Source: Mantis religiosa
Lineage: Eukaryota > Arthropoda > Insecta > Mantodea > Mantidae
Direction: 5' to 3'
Assembly: GCA_030765055.1 (NCBI GenBank)
Contig: CM060951.1
Coordinates: 45,338,219-45,402,218 of the forward strand
Length of the DNA stretch: 64,000 bases
This document shows positions 12,068-22,995 of the stretch, in pieces. Both the position numbers and the translations under genes were made by a program. The notes under the pieces are model-generated. The model had not been told where the DNA came from. It did no database searches and saw only the letters and a program-made list of their open reading frames with translations. Positions within the stretch are counted from its first letter, which is position 1; each line of letters opens with the position of its first letter.

Positions 12068-14634
12068 CCCATTTCTGCCTGAATTAATTTTCACTTCTGA
12101 ATTTTGGAAAGTGTATATTTATATGTTATTGTTATCAAAGAAACATAGTACAACAAGCAAAACAAAATAATTAACAATATAAACAAAAGGGGGTGTAACA
12201 TGTATGTCACGCTAGGCAGATTATAATATATTTTTAAGTAGAATGTACGACAACAACTAAAATAATGCAGTTCACGTCATTCCTGTCATGTTTAGGCAAT
12301 AGTATTTACTTTCTCTGGTATGGTACAAAACACTATGCGCTAACAAAGCAGTGTCATATTTGCAGCACATTATCCTTGGAGCTCATTTACAGCTTTCTGT
12401 AGAAAAGTTCTGAAGTTCTGACGAAGTTTCCACATCTTTTTTTAAATTTACATTGATCTGTGTGTTATCGCATGAGTGAATGAAACTTACAATTGTTTCA
12501 AATCTGTCTCGTCTCATCATATTGTGAATCATTTTATTTCTCACATCCAACCCTTAATCTCAGTAACATTTTCTGCTAGGTAGAGGATTATAGCCCGAGA
12601 GAATTACAACTCCTATAAAGCCAAAACCTCTTGTAAGCGCAGTATTAGGCAGCGATTAGGAGGCGGCGAACTAATCGAAATCAGATAATTAAAAAAAGAA
12701 TATAAATTAATAAAGTGCTTTGCTAAAATAATATAAAACCTTGTTATAATAATATGAAATTAGAATGGATAGAGTAATGATTAAAATAGCAGTTGACTTA
12801 AAGAAGAATATGGTAAGAATATAATTTAATATAGCATACATACTAGCATCCAGGCAAGGAAAATAAAACATTCTTGTAAAAATCTGTACATGTCGGAGAG
12901 ACAGGAAGGAAGGACCGTTACCTTCTTTGTGCTAGGAAAAGCTCAATGTTTGAGAATTATAGAATACTTCCAGCCAGGAATGTGTTGGGACAAAAAGGGT
13001 TTCAAAATGCAGTTAAGTATGAACGCTAAAGAGATTTACTTCAATGATTTGTTAACGATGTATACCGTTACAAACAACTCAGGGTAGGCGCTCATGGTGG
13101 GCTGAACGTCAATAAGTTAGATGAGTTTTACAAACCAATGCGAAAATTCGAAATAAATTAGAAATCAATAATAATGTAACATTTGAGAAAGGTGAGCTAG
13201 TTTGGTCATGTAATAAAGTTAGAGAGGATCTCAGAATAAGGTTCGAACTGAATCGTGAAGTAAGAAAAATGTTCTTAAAAGGTGATACTACGACAGGAAG
13301 GACGTGTCATGCACGTTAAGAAGAGAAGCGAAGATGTATAAGTCTGAAATGTAGGGAAGTTAAGAATAGCGAACTAGCGTAAGCGTAAGCAGCATTAGAA
13401 GTTTATTAGAGCAAAGTAGTCGCCGTATAAAGAAGAAATAGAAACCGCCCGGAAGTAACTTTAAACAAGTAATCCAAGGTTTCAAGTAAAATTGAATTTA
13501 TGTTAGGAATTTTACTAACACGTGGTCACCGATCCAAGTCGATAAGCAAACTTAGTAGGAATTAAACTAAATAATTCTACAACAAAGTGTTATTAATACG
13601 ACTGAGTAAACAACAACCACCAAAATCCATTTCCTACACCGTTTACCTAAGGATAAGAGAACTCATAGCTTCAATTAGAACCCAACCAATGTTACACTGG
13701 TATATGGGGTTTGCCGCACTCTTCGTATATTATTTTACGATCCGGCCAGTTCTTAAACAAAGCATATTTTGTTGATTCAGTCACGAGGAATTTAATTGTT
13801 TCACCACTCCAAAACAATTCAAGTACTAAAATGGAGACAAGCTTCTGTATTTATTATAATTACTGGCAGGAAATATAGCACTAACACTTTCCAGATCCTT
13901 AGGACTCCAATCTCTTATTATGTATAGGTTTTAAGAACTGTAACATTTCTGTTTCATCTAAAAGGACATTTTGTGGTTTGTCATCATGAGAGCAATCGTT
14001 CTCAGTTTCAGCACCTAACCTACTTTTATTGGTTAAAATTACTTCCGCACCAGCCTGAAGTTGCCTAGTCCAAGATTGTCCATATTTTCACCTTCATCTA
14101 CTTCAGCAGAATCTTCATCTGACTCCACGTTAGCCTCAGGAGGCTCAATAAGTATATCTGTCACATCCTCTTCCTCCTGCTCAAGAATAGCCAGTATTTA
14201 ATGCACAGACAAGGTTCTGAAAGATAAATAATCATTATAATAACTGTTCTGTCTAGCGTAACATATATGCAACACAAAATTAAAATCTGGATTATGACCA
14301 TAAAAATGAACTTCATTTTTTGGTCAACATATAACATAAATTGTATCAGCCTTAACTCTGTAATCAAACAAAAGTTGTAACAAATGTATGATATACAGCG
14401 ATGGGAAGCAGTACTTACAAGACATAATCAAATTCAGAAAGTCTTCAATAAGTGAAGCATCAGACACGACTTCCTCCTGCTTACTGTTGGCAGAAACCCA
14501 TCTAAATATCAATAATAAAGAGTTCTTAAATGAAATACATACAAGAGCTATTTCAAATGAGTGCATTGTTGCCAACAAGAGAGAACAATGGCAGTCTATC
14601 ATGTGTCATATATGTTACGCTAAGTAGAAATGGG
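12068..14634 (-). mobile_element. piggyBac element, degenerate
   Basis: Bounded on both sides by TTAA (12064-12067 and 14635-14638), the only target used by piggyBac transposons. The ends are inverted: left cccatttctgcct, right agtagaaatggg. The 2,567-bp length is usual for the family. Inside, on the minus strand, are pieces of a piggyBac-type transposase (see 13690-14200). The three agreeing lines of evidence (TTAA, CCC...GGG ends, transposase text) make the call firm although the coding part is decayed. Confidence 0.85.
13690..14200 (-). pseudogene. piggyBac transposase N-terminal half, broken
   Basis: Minus-strand translation gives an acidic start (EQEEEDVTDILIEPPEANV, then ESDEDSAEVDEGENMDNLG), which is the typical N-terminus of PGBD/piggyBac proteins: an IEPP core, a DEDSA acidic run and a DNLG motif. 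Downstream, after frame changes and a stop, comes the beginning of the DDE domain (LELFWSGETIKFLVTEST, NWPDRKIIYEE). The rest of the catalytic domain toward 12.3 kb is too decayed for me to follow. The product cannot be made, since stops and shifts separate the pieces. The coordinates are those of the readable part only. Confidence 0.75.
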
Positions 14635-14652
14635 TTAAGAATAACTTCAATA

Positions 14653-14890
14653 GCCCGCCTTGGTAGCATGGTGTTAGTATGTCTGCCTCACGTTCAAGAG
14701 GTCCCGAGTTCGAATCTCGGTCAGGGTGAGTTACCTGGATAAGGTTTTTCCGGGGTTTTCCCTTATCCTGTAAGACGAATGTCGGGTAGCTCTAAGCTCC
14801 ATGGACCCCTGACTAATTTGAGCACCATTTTATCCATTCCATTCATCGTCCGATATGACTGAACGTTGGAGGACGTAAATTAAAAAAAAG
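14653..14890 (+). repeat. SINE-B copy, full length, perfect target duplication
   Basis: Complete head (cccgccttggtagcatgg) with B box gagttcgaatctcgg at about 14707, full body and a short A-rich tail. Flanked by a perfect 11-bp duplication taacttcaata (14642-14652 and 14891-14901). This defines the family boundaries: about 238 bp, from cccgcc to the tail after ggaggacgtaaatt. It lies 15 bp outside the piggyBac end, so it is a separate event. It appears to be one of the younger insertions. Confidence 0.96.
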
Positions 14891-15041
14891 TAACTTCAAT
14901 AAACATTTAATCTGCTTAAGTTATAAAAGTGGCAAATAATTCAAACATGGCAAATACGCAGAGGTTATTTTATTGAGTGTATCTAATTAAAACGACCCAT
15001 TGTCCAAGATTATCTTCATAACACCTGCTTTCACAATCTTA

Positions 15042-15923
15042 CAAGGGCTGTTCAATAAAGAATGATCTTTATTTCTTATGCTCATAATTTTTCGCAGTAA
15101 AATTGAATCTTGTTATATTCTGTTAGCTTAATATGAAACAAACACGCCATAGTAATTTCATTGTTGGTACTACTGGTTTTCGCCTTTGAGAACCAGGTAA
15201 GTTCAGACATGTTCAGTATCGCCTACCGCTGCAATGGAGGTAACATGCAATTAAAGTTGATGTTAGAGGAAGATCCGCAGTTTCTTTCAAACGTAATCAT
15301 TGCTAATGAAAGTTGGCCACAACATTTTGATCCTGAGAGCAAACGACAAAGCTCAGTGTGGAAATCTTCTTCATTAAAAAATCCCCCAAAAGCAAAAGTG
15401 GTTGCTTCTGCTGGGAAAGTTATGGTTATCTCATTCTTTGATAGTCATGGAATGGTTTATCAGCATGTTGTACCTGTACACACATCAGTAACTGGACAAT
15501 ACTACAGGGATGCCCTGAAAACATTGCAAGTCCATATCAGGCGCAAAAGACCACATTTCCATGAAGCAGGCCTGGAGGCTGCACCACGATAATGCGCGGC
15601 CGCATATTGCCAATGTTGTTGCGTGAAGTGCATCCCTCACCCTCCCTATAGTCCGGATTTAGCCCCATGTGACTTTCTTCTGTTCCCTTACTTGAAGAAA
15701 CGCCTTCGTGGGAGACATTATCCATCATCAGAAGCAGTGGTGAAGGCTGCGGAAGCGATTTGCTGAAAATGATTTCCAGCATGTCTTTGAAGACTGGCAG
15801 AAACACTGGGACAAGTGTATAGCATTCAGGGGAAACTATTTTGAGAGAAACCATCAAAATTATGAGGATGAGTAAAGATACGTTGTCAAAAAAATGTGAT
15901 CATTCTTTATTGAACAGCCCACG
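15042..15923 (+). mobile_element. mariner deletion-family member, copy 1
   Basis: Left end gggctgttcaataaagaatg after a TA, right end cattctttattgaacagccc. About 880 bp, against about 1.3 kb for a full mariner. The N-terminal third of the transposase is absent and the same junction (cagtatcgcctaccgctgc) is present in copies at 45977, 54030 and 60695, so the deletion happened before these copies spread. This copy also has a small deletion near 15625. Confidence 0.9.
15209..15875 (+). pseudogene. mariner transposase, DDD domain only, copy 1
   Basis: Open from an ATG at 15209 to 15592 and then shifted. It lacks the helix-turn-helix region that binds the terminal repeats. Visible: NVIIANESW where the family has a D in ADETW, so the first catalytic residue is N or shifted here; FDPESKRQSSVWKS; KVVASAGKVMVISFFD; RRKRPHFHEAG; then after a frame slip HDNARPHIANVV (second aspartate) and PYSPDLAPCDFFLF (third, as seen in the plus frame near 15655), ending NYEDE at the stop 15873-15875. 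Spacing between the second and third aspartates in the best copy (60695) is 34, so this is DD34D. It has no DNA-binding domain and is presumed inactive. Confidence 0.85.
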
Positions 15924-17149
15924 CACTTTACAGATCATTAAACCTTAATTGCGAAAATTGAGGTGTACATCAAAAAAGGGACTAGCCGTTATATATCATA
16001 AGGAAACAGTTTTACCTAAGTAATCAGGTAGCTAAATGTTGTATCTGCATTTACTATAGGTACCTATGATTCAAGGCTATAACTTTGATGGCTTAAAATC
16101 AAAAGAAGGTTTTTCCCGTAAAACCAGCATTAGAAATACATTGAAAAGCAATGAAAATCAGTTTACAAAGCAAAAACTGTCCCCTATTTCAGTAGCTCCG
16201 TGGGCCTCTGTGATCATTTCGAATTGAATCGGCAAGACAAAGCTGACCCTTGTTTTTTTACTGGACTCGGCTAAACAAAAGAGCAGAAGATATCATAAGA
16301 GTAAAATTGTACCAACACTGTAGTAGTTACTTTCGCCGTATGTTATATTCCTGCACCCCTAAAAAAAGTTTCCGGTGAAATGGCAGACCTATATGGGGGA
16401 TGCTATTTGTTACCTCAGCTCGGATATGAACGTTTGTCCTGGATTTTTTAATTATTGCACATCGGTGTGTAGCTTCAAAACCACTACCTACAATTAATTT
16501 TAGAGGAAGGCACTCGTTTAATTAAGGTGCTCGCATGCTTTACGCGGGAGTGATGGCGCTCGGCTCCGTTTTAATTAAACGCTCTGATTGGTCGAGAAGC
16601 CACAAAGTTTGCTCCACCAAGACAACAATCCAGTGTGACCATACGCGGGAGAGGACAGTTTACATTATTATCAGACAAGTCACAATCACTTCTCGGAATT
16701 GAAATAATTGTGACGGAAGTAATATATACATAGCACGCTGTGAAATTCATTTGTAATATTTAACCTTACTTCGAGGTTATTTAAACCATGTGTGGTCAAC
16801 CCATTTTGAACATGAGTTAGTCGATTTAAGAGAATGGGTTTGAACTTCTATCCGCTAAATTCATATTCAGAACTATCCTGAGTCAAACTAGTAATAAAGG
16901 ATCCTTCAACAAGAGTTGAAATAAAGCACGTTCTATAAATGACAGATATTTATTTATTGTTTCAGTTTGGAATAATTAATGTCATTACGTGTGGAAGTTA
17001 AGTGATCTCCGCGACTTTGTTAGGTTGGGGTATACGGTTGACTTAATTTTCAATTACAGAAGAACGTAAATTAGGACCAGCTTCAGGAATTACAATCGTG
17101 TTGTTGCTCATAAGAGCATTTGCTGTTTCTAGGTTGTTGTCATAAACTC
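15924..17149. other. No gene established; promoter-like and splice-like motifs
   Basis: About 16540-16700 is GC-richer with a CCAAT-type box (ctgattggtc) and ends in TATA-like text (aatatatacatagc near 16720). A good pyrimidine tract plus AG (ttatttattgtttcag, about 16946-16965) and another (ttttcaattacag, near 17060) look like 3' splice sites. No coding frame accompanies them, so a host exon is not supported. Confidence 0.35.
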
Positions 17150-17915
17150 GAAATTAAACATAGCCCCGGAAGAAGTTAACCAACGGCGTTAAATCACATT
17201 ATCTCGGGGGCCAGTTAACATCACCACCATGGGAAATGATGAAACCTCTGAACTTCTCCTTCAAATTTCGATTGTTTTGAGAGCAGTGTGACATGTGGCA
17301 CCAAATTTTTGGAACCAGATGTTTCTGAGATCATACCATCCAGCTGAGGCCAAAAGTAATCCCTAATTATGTTTCTCCATTGAGAGCTAGACCTTCTCAA
17401 TCTTCGTCTTGGAAAAAATATGGACCAATAATTCCACCATACAAGAATCCACACCACACAGTAAACTTTTGGGAAATAAGTGATCGTTCTTAAATCTGCA
17501 TTCAACTGTGACTGATCCCATAGCAGCAATTTTGTTTGTTAACAAAACCATCCATCCAAAAGTTGGCTTCGTCGCTGAAGATGCTTTTTCACCAAAAATC
17601 TGGATGGGCTTCCAATTTCTCCATAGCTTGGTCAGCGAATACATGACGCAACCTATTGCCCTTGGGCTTTAGTTCTTGAGTTAACACCATTTTGTAAGCA
17701 TGCAACTTCAAGCCCGGATGCAGAATTAGCCAAGTTGTGGTCGGTGAAAACCCAAAGTCTGGCTCGACAAGTGATTTGTTTCCGTTCTCGCATACACTCC
17801 CAAGAACGGCGCCTGTATTTACATTGGAGAGCTTACGTGAATTACGTACATGCATTCTTTGATTGCAGACAGAACCACTTCTTACAAATTTATTGATCAA
17901 ACTCCAACTGTTCTA
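17150..17915 (-). pseudogene. Tc1/mariner-superfamily transposase, broken
   Basis: Minus-strand fragments read in the order of a Tc1/mariner-type transposase common in insects: an N-terminal part with SPTTTWLILHPGLKLHAYK, then LTQELKPKGNRLRHVFADQ and EKLEAHPDFW (17.6-17.8 kb); the region after the first aspartate (FGWMVLLTNKIAAMGS); a glycine/tryptophan block with WNYWSIFF and RNIIRDYFWPQLDGM; and finally, near 17160-17230, DVNWPPR and DLTPL, which surround the third aspartate. Several frame changes and stops separate them. Both termini are undefined; I found no terminal repeats, so it may be a fragment. Confidence 0.75.
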
Positions 17916-19160
17916 TAGCAGGGACGATTATGCACACCGTAAACTTCAAGCAATACACGGAAGATTTGCAGAGCAGATGCTCCATTTTGATAATAAATTT
18001 TCACAATTTTTACACGCTGTTGAATGCTGTAACGTTCTAAGGCTATTTGTCAATAACAACTGTAACCACATGAAAAAAGTGACTGCTGTATCTTGATAAC
18101 AACTGCAGCTATCACGTGTTAAATACATGACACTCTTGTTGAAAGACCTTTTATATAAATATTAAATATTAAGCAGCATTATGCTGTACATCATGTTTTA
18201 AAGCAATCCAGTTATGCTTATTACTAAAGGTTTTATTTTGATAGAAAGTTATAACTCAGCAGATCGTTTTGAAATTATAAAAAAGGAAAAATGGCTATAA
18301 CAGACATATTTAATAAGAAAATTCCAATCAATTTTGGGAACGTGGTACTTTGAAATTTAAGTATTTAAGATAATATAATTTTTATATATACATTAGGAAG
18401 GTGAGCTTCTGCAATAGTTAAAATAATTTATTGATGACAACATTCATGAAAAAAAAGGTTGCTCCTAAATGTAAGTGAAGTCAAATCTATAGACGATACT
18501 TAGAGCCAGATCTTCAACTTAAAACAGAAAGTCTGAAGGGAAATGTTTTATAACTTCAGTCAAATATGGAGTGTATGGCCTACAGTACTTTTTAGATTTA
18601 ACGCACCTAATGGTAAATAATGATACATTGAAAGTTGATCTTGAAAATGTCCTTCAAGGCCATTAAACTTGGGCGTCACTGGTGTTGACTGCAATGACTC
18701 AAGAGCTGTGGCTTTAGCCTACTACATATAGTATGTTTTATACATGTACATAGTATAATCAATTATCTGATTTGTAACATTAACAGACCCTTTCTATTAT
18801 CATTCTATATGTATGTTCTAATAATAATACATATAGAAGCTAGGGTTTCATATTAATTCCAGTCATTCATGACCAACATTCGTCAAAAATGTTGCTGCTG
18901 CCCTGAAACACAACAATATGCTGTATATTACACTTTGAGATAACTGTATAAGACGGCATTTGACGTTGCGCTGATCTTGATATTACTTATACAAGCTTTA
19001 TTTCCTCTAGAACTTTACAGGTCTTATTGCATATCTACGCACTACATGAAGCCATGAGAAATAAAATGACAAGCTTAGCACTAACTTGTGTGTTTTAAGG
19101 AACTCTTCTTATACCATGTACGTTTTCGTCTACCTGTTTTAATTTCCTTATAATACAAAA
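17916..19160. other. No gene seen
   Basis: AT-rich. The first 200 bp could contain the decayed start of the neighbouring transposase. Nothing else recognised. Confidence 0.45.
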
Positions 19161-19173
19161 TTTACTTTTAGCT

Positions 19174-19393
19174 CACTTTCTTCTCGGGCAGCCAGCCAGG
19201 TGAAAAGATGATTAGATATCAACGTTTCGGGAGTGTACATCTCTCCCATCATCAGGATATTTATAAAATGTTATAACCTCAAATGAAATACTGGATATAA
19301 CCCAACTATAAACAAAGACAAACACTGTCAAAATTCGCATTACTGAACAAAAAACTGTTTTCAGTAAATTAAATGCCAGGTCAGGAGATGGCG
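19174..19393 (-). repeat. Penelope terminal repeat, 3' copy
   Basis: About 210 bp, the reverse complement of 20112-20322 with few differences. It runs from cactttcttctcgggcagcc to the aaatgccaggtcagg text. It contains a hammerhead-like motif on the minus strand, the same strand as the protein. Confidence 0.92.
19215..19260 (-). ncRNA. Hammerhead-like ribozyme motif in Penelope repeat
   Basis: On the minus strand: helix I strand atatc, core ctgatga, one extra t, helix II stem gggag/ctccc, core gaaa, then c-g-t-t and the helix I partner gatat. The final gaaac followed directly by gtt leaves a helix III of two pairs without a loop, as reported for minimal Penelope ribozymes, which would act best as dimers. 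The extra t after the core could reduce activity. Self-cleavage is inferred. Confidence 0.65.
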
Positions 19394-19446
19394 TGAGTAA
19401 AGAAAATTGTGTCAAAGGAACGTAACTACTTAACTTGATTATCAAG

Positions 19447-20120
19447 CTATATTGATCTTTGCTTCTCAGTTCGACGGATTTCCATTTTTAAGGCTGGTTT
19501 CCAAGAGGAGCTGAACTGAAATCCAGCATCACGTTTAAGCGTGCTCCGTTCAGAGGAAATCGCCAAAGCCTCCTTAATTCTCCGCTCCCAGTAACTGTTG
19601 CATGTTGCCAAGATGGTCGTCTCCCGAAAATTGGCTCTATGGTCGTTATCAAAACAATGCTCTGCCAGCCCAGACTTCTCAGGTTGCATTAAACGAATGC
19701 TCCGTTCATGTTTGATTATTCTAGTAGCGATGGTCCTTCCGGTTTGTCCTACATACGGTGTCCCACATTCACAGGGAATGCGGTACACTCCCGGAGCTTG
19801 GAAGTCCAGTTTGTTTTTCACTGGTCTCAACAGATGTTTAATCTTCGTATGTGGCTTGTGGAGGGTCCTGGTGTTGTATTTGACGAGAATTCTGCTGATT
19901 CTGCCGGATAGATTGCGGTAAACGGGATGCAGGCTGTAGTGGTAGGCTTATCTGACGCTTGCTGTATTACAGGTTCCCCTTTCCTAGCTTTGGTGATCGA
20001 GGCTTCAACGTCATATTCAGAGTAGCCGTTTTGACGGAAAGTGAGTCTCAGGTGCTGTAATTCATGTTTTAAGTGGCTGGGATCAGAGATAGACCTGATA
20101 GACATCTCCTGACCTGGCAT
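19447..20120 (-). pseudogene. Penelope protein C-terminus with GIY-YIG endonuclease
   Basis: Two overlapping minus-strand frames make one protein: 19827-20120 gives the end of the reverse transcriptase and linker (LKHELQHLRLTFRQNGYS, then CIPFTAIYPAESAE), and 19447-19830 continues with RPVKNKLDFQAPGVYRIPC, the GIY motif as GVYRIPC, the YIG motif as YVGQTGR, the invariant arginine in TRIIKHER, a histidine block (LAEHCFDNDH) and the catalytic glutamate in SYWERRIKEA. The endonuclease would nick target DNA to prime reverse transcription. The two frames overlap, so one shift breaks the protein. The endonuclease domain itself is open and looks well kept. Confidence 0.9.
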
Positions 20121-20322
20121 TTAATTTACTCAAAACAGTCTTTTGTTCAGTAATGAGAATTTTGATAGTGTTTTGTCTTTGTTTATAGTTGTGTTATATC
20201 CAGTATTTCATTTGTGGTTATAACATTTTATAAATATCCTGATGATGGGAGAGATGCACACTCCCGAAACGTTGATATCTAATCATCTTTTCACCTGGCT
20301 GGCTGCCCGAGAAGAAAGTGAG
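20112..20322 (+). repeat. Penelope terminal repeat, inverted copy
   Basis: Reverse complement of 19174-19393. Outside it, about 33 further bases (gtattcgtcgccaggaaagc onward) lie before the target duplication and have no partner on the left side. Confidence 0.92.
20234..20279 (+). ncRNA. Hammerhead-like ribozyme motif in inverted Penelope repeat
   Basis: Same architecture as the 19215 motif, here on the plus strand: helix I atatc (20234-20238) pairs with gatat (20274-20278), core ctgatga 20239-20245, extra t 20246, helix II gggag (20247-20251) with ctccc (20261-20265), gaaa 20266-20269, predicted cleavage after gtt at 20273. It differs from the left copy only in the helix II loop. Confidence 0.65.
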
Positions 20323-20368
20323 CGTATTCGTCGCCAGGAAAGCTTCAGGTCTTATTTTACTTTTAGCT

Positions 20369-21729
20369 ATTCGTGTAATATCAAAGGTATACATTTTATT
20401 TTATATCAACCTGTAAAATATTTAATATTTTATTTAAAACCGTAAGAGATGTTTAGACTTTTTATCATGTTCAGAAAAATAAATTTTTGTATCCATTATA
20501 CAATGTGAAAGAGTAAGTAATTTAAACAATATTAAAGCTTTCAGAGTATTAAAGAGATAACGGCTGTGAAGTTTAAGGCAATGGAAAAAAATATTTGATC
20601 GAACATCGCCTCAGGCTGCTCATTTTTAATTCACGAGTGTAAAATGCCCAGTATATGTACAAACATAAAGTGGATTCCCTTGCTCAAAAAATTTCTTCCC
20701 TCATTTTCGCCTTTCCTGTTTCTTTCTACGGAAGTTTCTTAAGATCCTTTGACTTATTTCTTCAAAATATATCTTTCTGTAGCACTGTATATTTTTAAAC
20801 TATGACTTCTTATGTTACTTTTTGTTCCCTGTCTTCTACTGAGACTGTAATAAAAGACTTACAAATGAAGGAAATCCGTTGGTCCGCTCACGCACGGGAT
20901 ACAAAAAGTCAAGATAGGGAGGAAAGATTTTTCTTATTATTTAAGTCAGCTTCTCACTTCACGAACCCACCGCTGGGCTTTACAATAACCTTTCATGTGG
21001 ACGTCAAACGTGTCTCTTTTATCTGAAACATCTGTGGAAACTAAGGCCAGATCTTCCACTTTTGTGTGAAACATTTTTTTTTTCTGTCCGCTTTCAGTAC
21101 CTGACAGATGTTAAAACGTGACAGAGGAAATATCTCCTCTCAATTATTCTTTTCTGGAGTATTATAATGTAAAATGTAGTTTAAATATTGCAAAGTTTGG
21201 ACATCTGAAACGCACTGAGATGTAAAATACTTATCAAAATTGTAAAAAGAGGTTAACGCTTTAATGATTTATATTTGTTTTTCTTTTCGTTTATATGTTA
21301 AGAAATAAAACTAATAACTCCTTCCATTTACATGTTTTAATCAAGGACAGAGTAAAACAGAAATAATTAAGATTTCCTAAAAATAAATTACCTAACATTT
21401 AAACATATGGGTTAACAATGTACTATCGACATTCTTTCACTTATTATCACTATAATTATCATTATAATAATGTAAATAATTTATAAGAATTTAACACTCG
21501 TAAACGTATAAGAAAAAATTCTTATACAAATGATTTTTCACAAAAGGGCAATTGAACCCCCTATTTCAGTTATACCATATGCTCTCCAAAACTTTTCCAG
21601 ACGTTACAAAATGCAGAATGAAGTACTACATCAGTCGATTGGTTCAAATACTGAACTATATTTAACCTTAAAATATATATTATGGGTGTTACTTTTCTCG
21701 TTCGCCTCCTTTCCTGATTTTCATTCAAC
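20369..21729. other. No gene seen
   Basis: AT-rich; nothing recognised apart from short unconvincing frames. The right part may be the 3' UTR of the LINE at 21730. Confidence 0.45.
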
Positions 21730-22995
21730 ATTTGTAGCGAAAATTTCTTGTTGTTTTCTAATGCTAGGCTTTAGCAATGAAGCCATTAGCTCTCTTGCTC
21801 TCCAATATTTCTGTGTGGGGGTCCGGCAGGTAGGACTTCACAGGTTAGAAGATGTTCTTCAGTCATTTCCTCTTCTTTGTTGTACAGAGGACAATTTGGA
21901 ATTTTTTTTTTAATTTACGTCCGCCCCAACGTTAAGTTATATCGGACGGTGAATGAATTGGGTAAAATGATGCTCAAATGAGTCCAGGGTCCATGGAGCT
22001 TAGAGTTACCGACATTCGTCTTGAAGGATAAGGGAAAACCCCGAAAAAATCTTATCTAGGTAACTCACCCTGACCAAGATTCGAACTCAGGACCTCTTGA
22101 ACGTGAGGCAGACATGCTACCATCTACGCTACCGAGACGGGCGACAATTTGGACTTGTATAAATTCCAATTCTGTGTAAGTGTTTGGCCAAATAATTATG
22201 TTCCACAAGTAATTTAAAATTTGCTACTGTAGCTTTACGTGGGATTTCTGGAATGATTTCTGGATTTTAATTAAAATGTTCGATTTCTAATCTTTGGCTT
22301 TGTTAGATATTGATTGGTTTTGTTTGTTTTTATATTTGTTTTAATTAATATTTTTATGGATGTTAAGGATAAGTTTTTACTTTTGTTCTGAATTAGATTT
22401 GCACCTTTTTTGGCAAGAAAATCATCTGATTCATTTCCAGCAATTCCACAATGTGCAGGTATCCACTGTAATATAATTCTTTTCTGTAGTTTTTGAAGTT
22501 GTTGGATCATTTTGTGACATTCTTTAATTTGGATTGACCTCATTTTATATGAACTTATTGCACATAATGCTGCTTTAGTATCAGAAAGTAATGACAGAAT
22601 TTTTAAATTTATCTATTCTGTATAGAAGGTGTTGGAGTGAAATATGAATAGCCGTTACTTCTGCATCAAAATTTGTTGTGTGGTATGCTGCTGGTTGATA
22701 AAATGAGAATAGTGCACTCTTAATTCCTGCTCCTGAGCTGTTGTCCAAGATAAATCTATCTGTGTAGATATGTAACCATTCTTCAGGCGGGTATCTATTG
22801 TTCACAGTTTCTAATGCTAGTGTTTTTAATACAGGTTTGGAAGTTTCAGATTTTGTAACTATTTGTTCTAAATATAATTGAATATTAATTGGTTCAAAAG
22901 TCAGTGGGGTTTCTTTGATTAAAATGTTTTCTTTAGTATTAGGAAGATTCAGATCTGTTTTTAATTCCGCAACTTTGTAGCGAAAATTTTAAGAT
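21730..22995 (-). pseudogene. Jockey-like LINE ORF2 C-terminus with RNase H
   Basis: Reads leftward. From about 22990: FRYKVAELKTDLNLPNTKEN, then KPVLKTLALETVN and the RNase H domain. Its four acidic positions are visible: D in YTDR (about 22760), E in FDAEVTA, D in SDTKAA (about 22585, after a frame shift) and D in GNESDDFLAKKG with the preceding WIPAHCGIAG (about 22430). The chain ends with a zinc-knuckle-like PNCPLYN, HLLTC and a stop near 21733. A SINE-B interrupts the knuckle. RNase H would remove RNA from the RNA-DNA hybrid in retrotransposition. The reverse transcriptase is absent and at least one frameshift occurs near 22585. A 5'-truncated dead copy. Confidence 0.87.
21901..22142 (-). 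repeat. SINE-B copy inserted in a LINE
   Basis: Full-length SINE-B on the minus strand with a 10-base A-rich tail (the t-run at 21902), flanked by a perfect 11-bp duplication gacaatttgga (21890-21900 and 22143-22153). The duplicated bases code for the cysteine region of the LINE (PNC), so the SINE is younger than the LINE fragment. Confidence 0.96.

Larger units (their letters stand above)
19174..20355 (-). mobile_element. Penelope-like element with inverted terminal repeats
   Basis: A single insertion flanked by a 13-bp duplication tttacttttagct (19161-19173 and 20356-20368). It contains the C-terminal part of a Penelope-type protein on the minus strand, ending in a GIY-YIG endonuclease, and about 210-bp terminal repeats in inverted orientation (19174-19393 and 20112-20322). 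Each repeat carries a hammerhead-like ribozyme motif. Penelope-like elements are the only group combining reverse transcriptase with GIY-YIG endonuclease, and inverted or tandem pseudo-LTRs are known for them. The reverse transcriptase itself is missing, so this is a 5'-truncated copy closed by an inverted repeat. Confidence 0.92.

Noticed and set aside
14653..14735. tRNA gene at the SINE-B head
   Set aside because: A and B boxes are present but no proper cloverleaf or anticodon arm can be drawn, and the head is followed by a repeated SINE body with target duplications.
16540..17060. Host promoter and first exon (CCAAT box, splice-like sites)
   Set aside because: No coding frame or downstream exon could be linked, and such motifs are frequent by chance.
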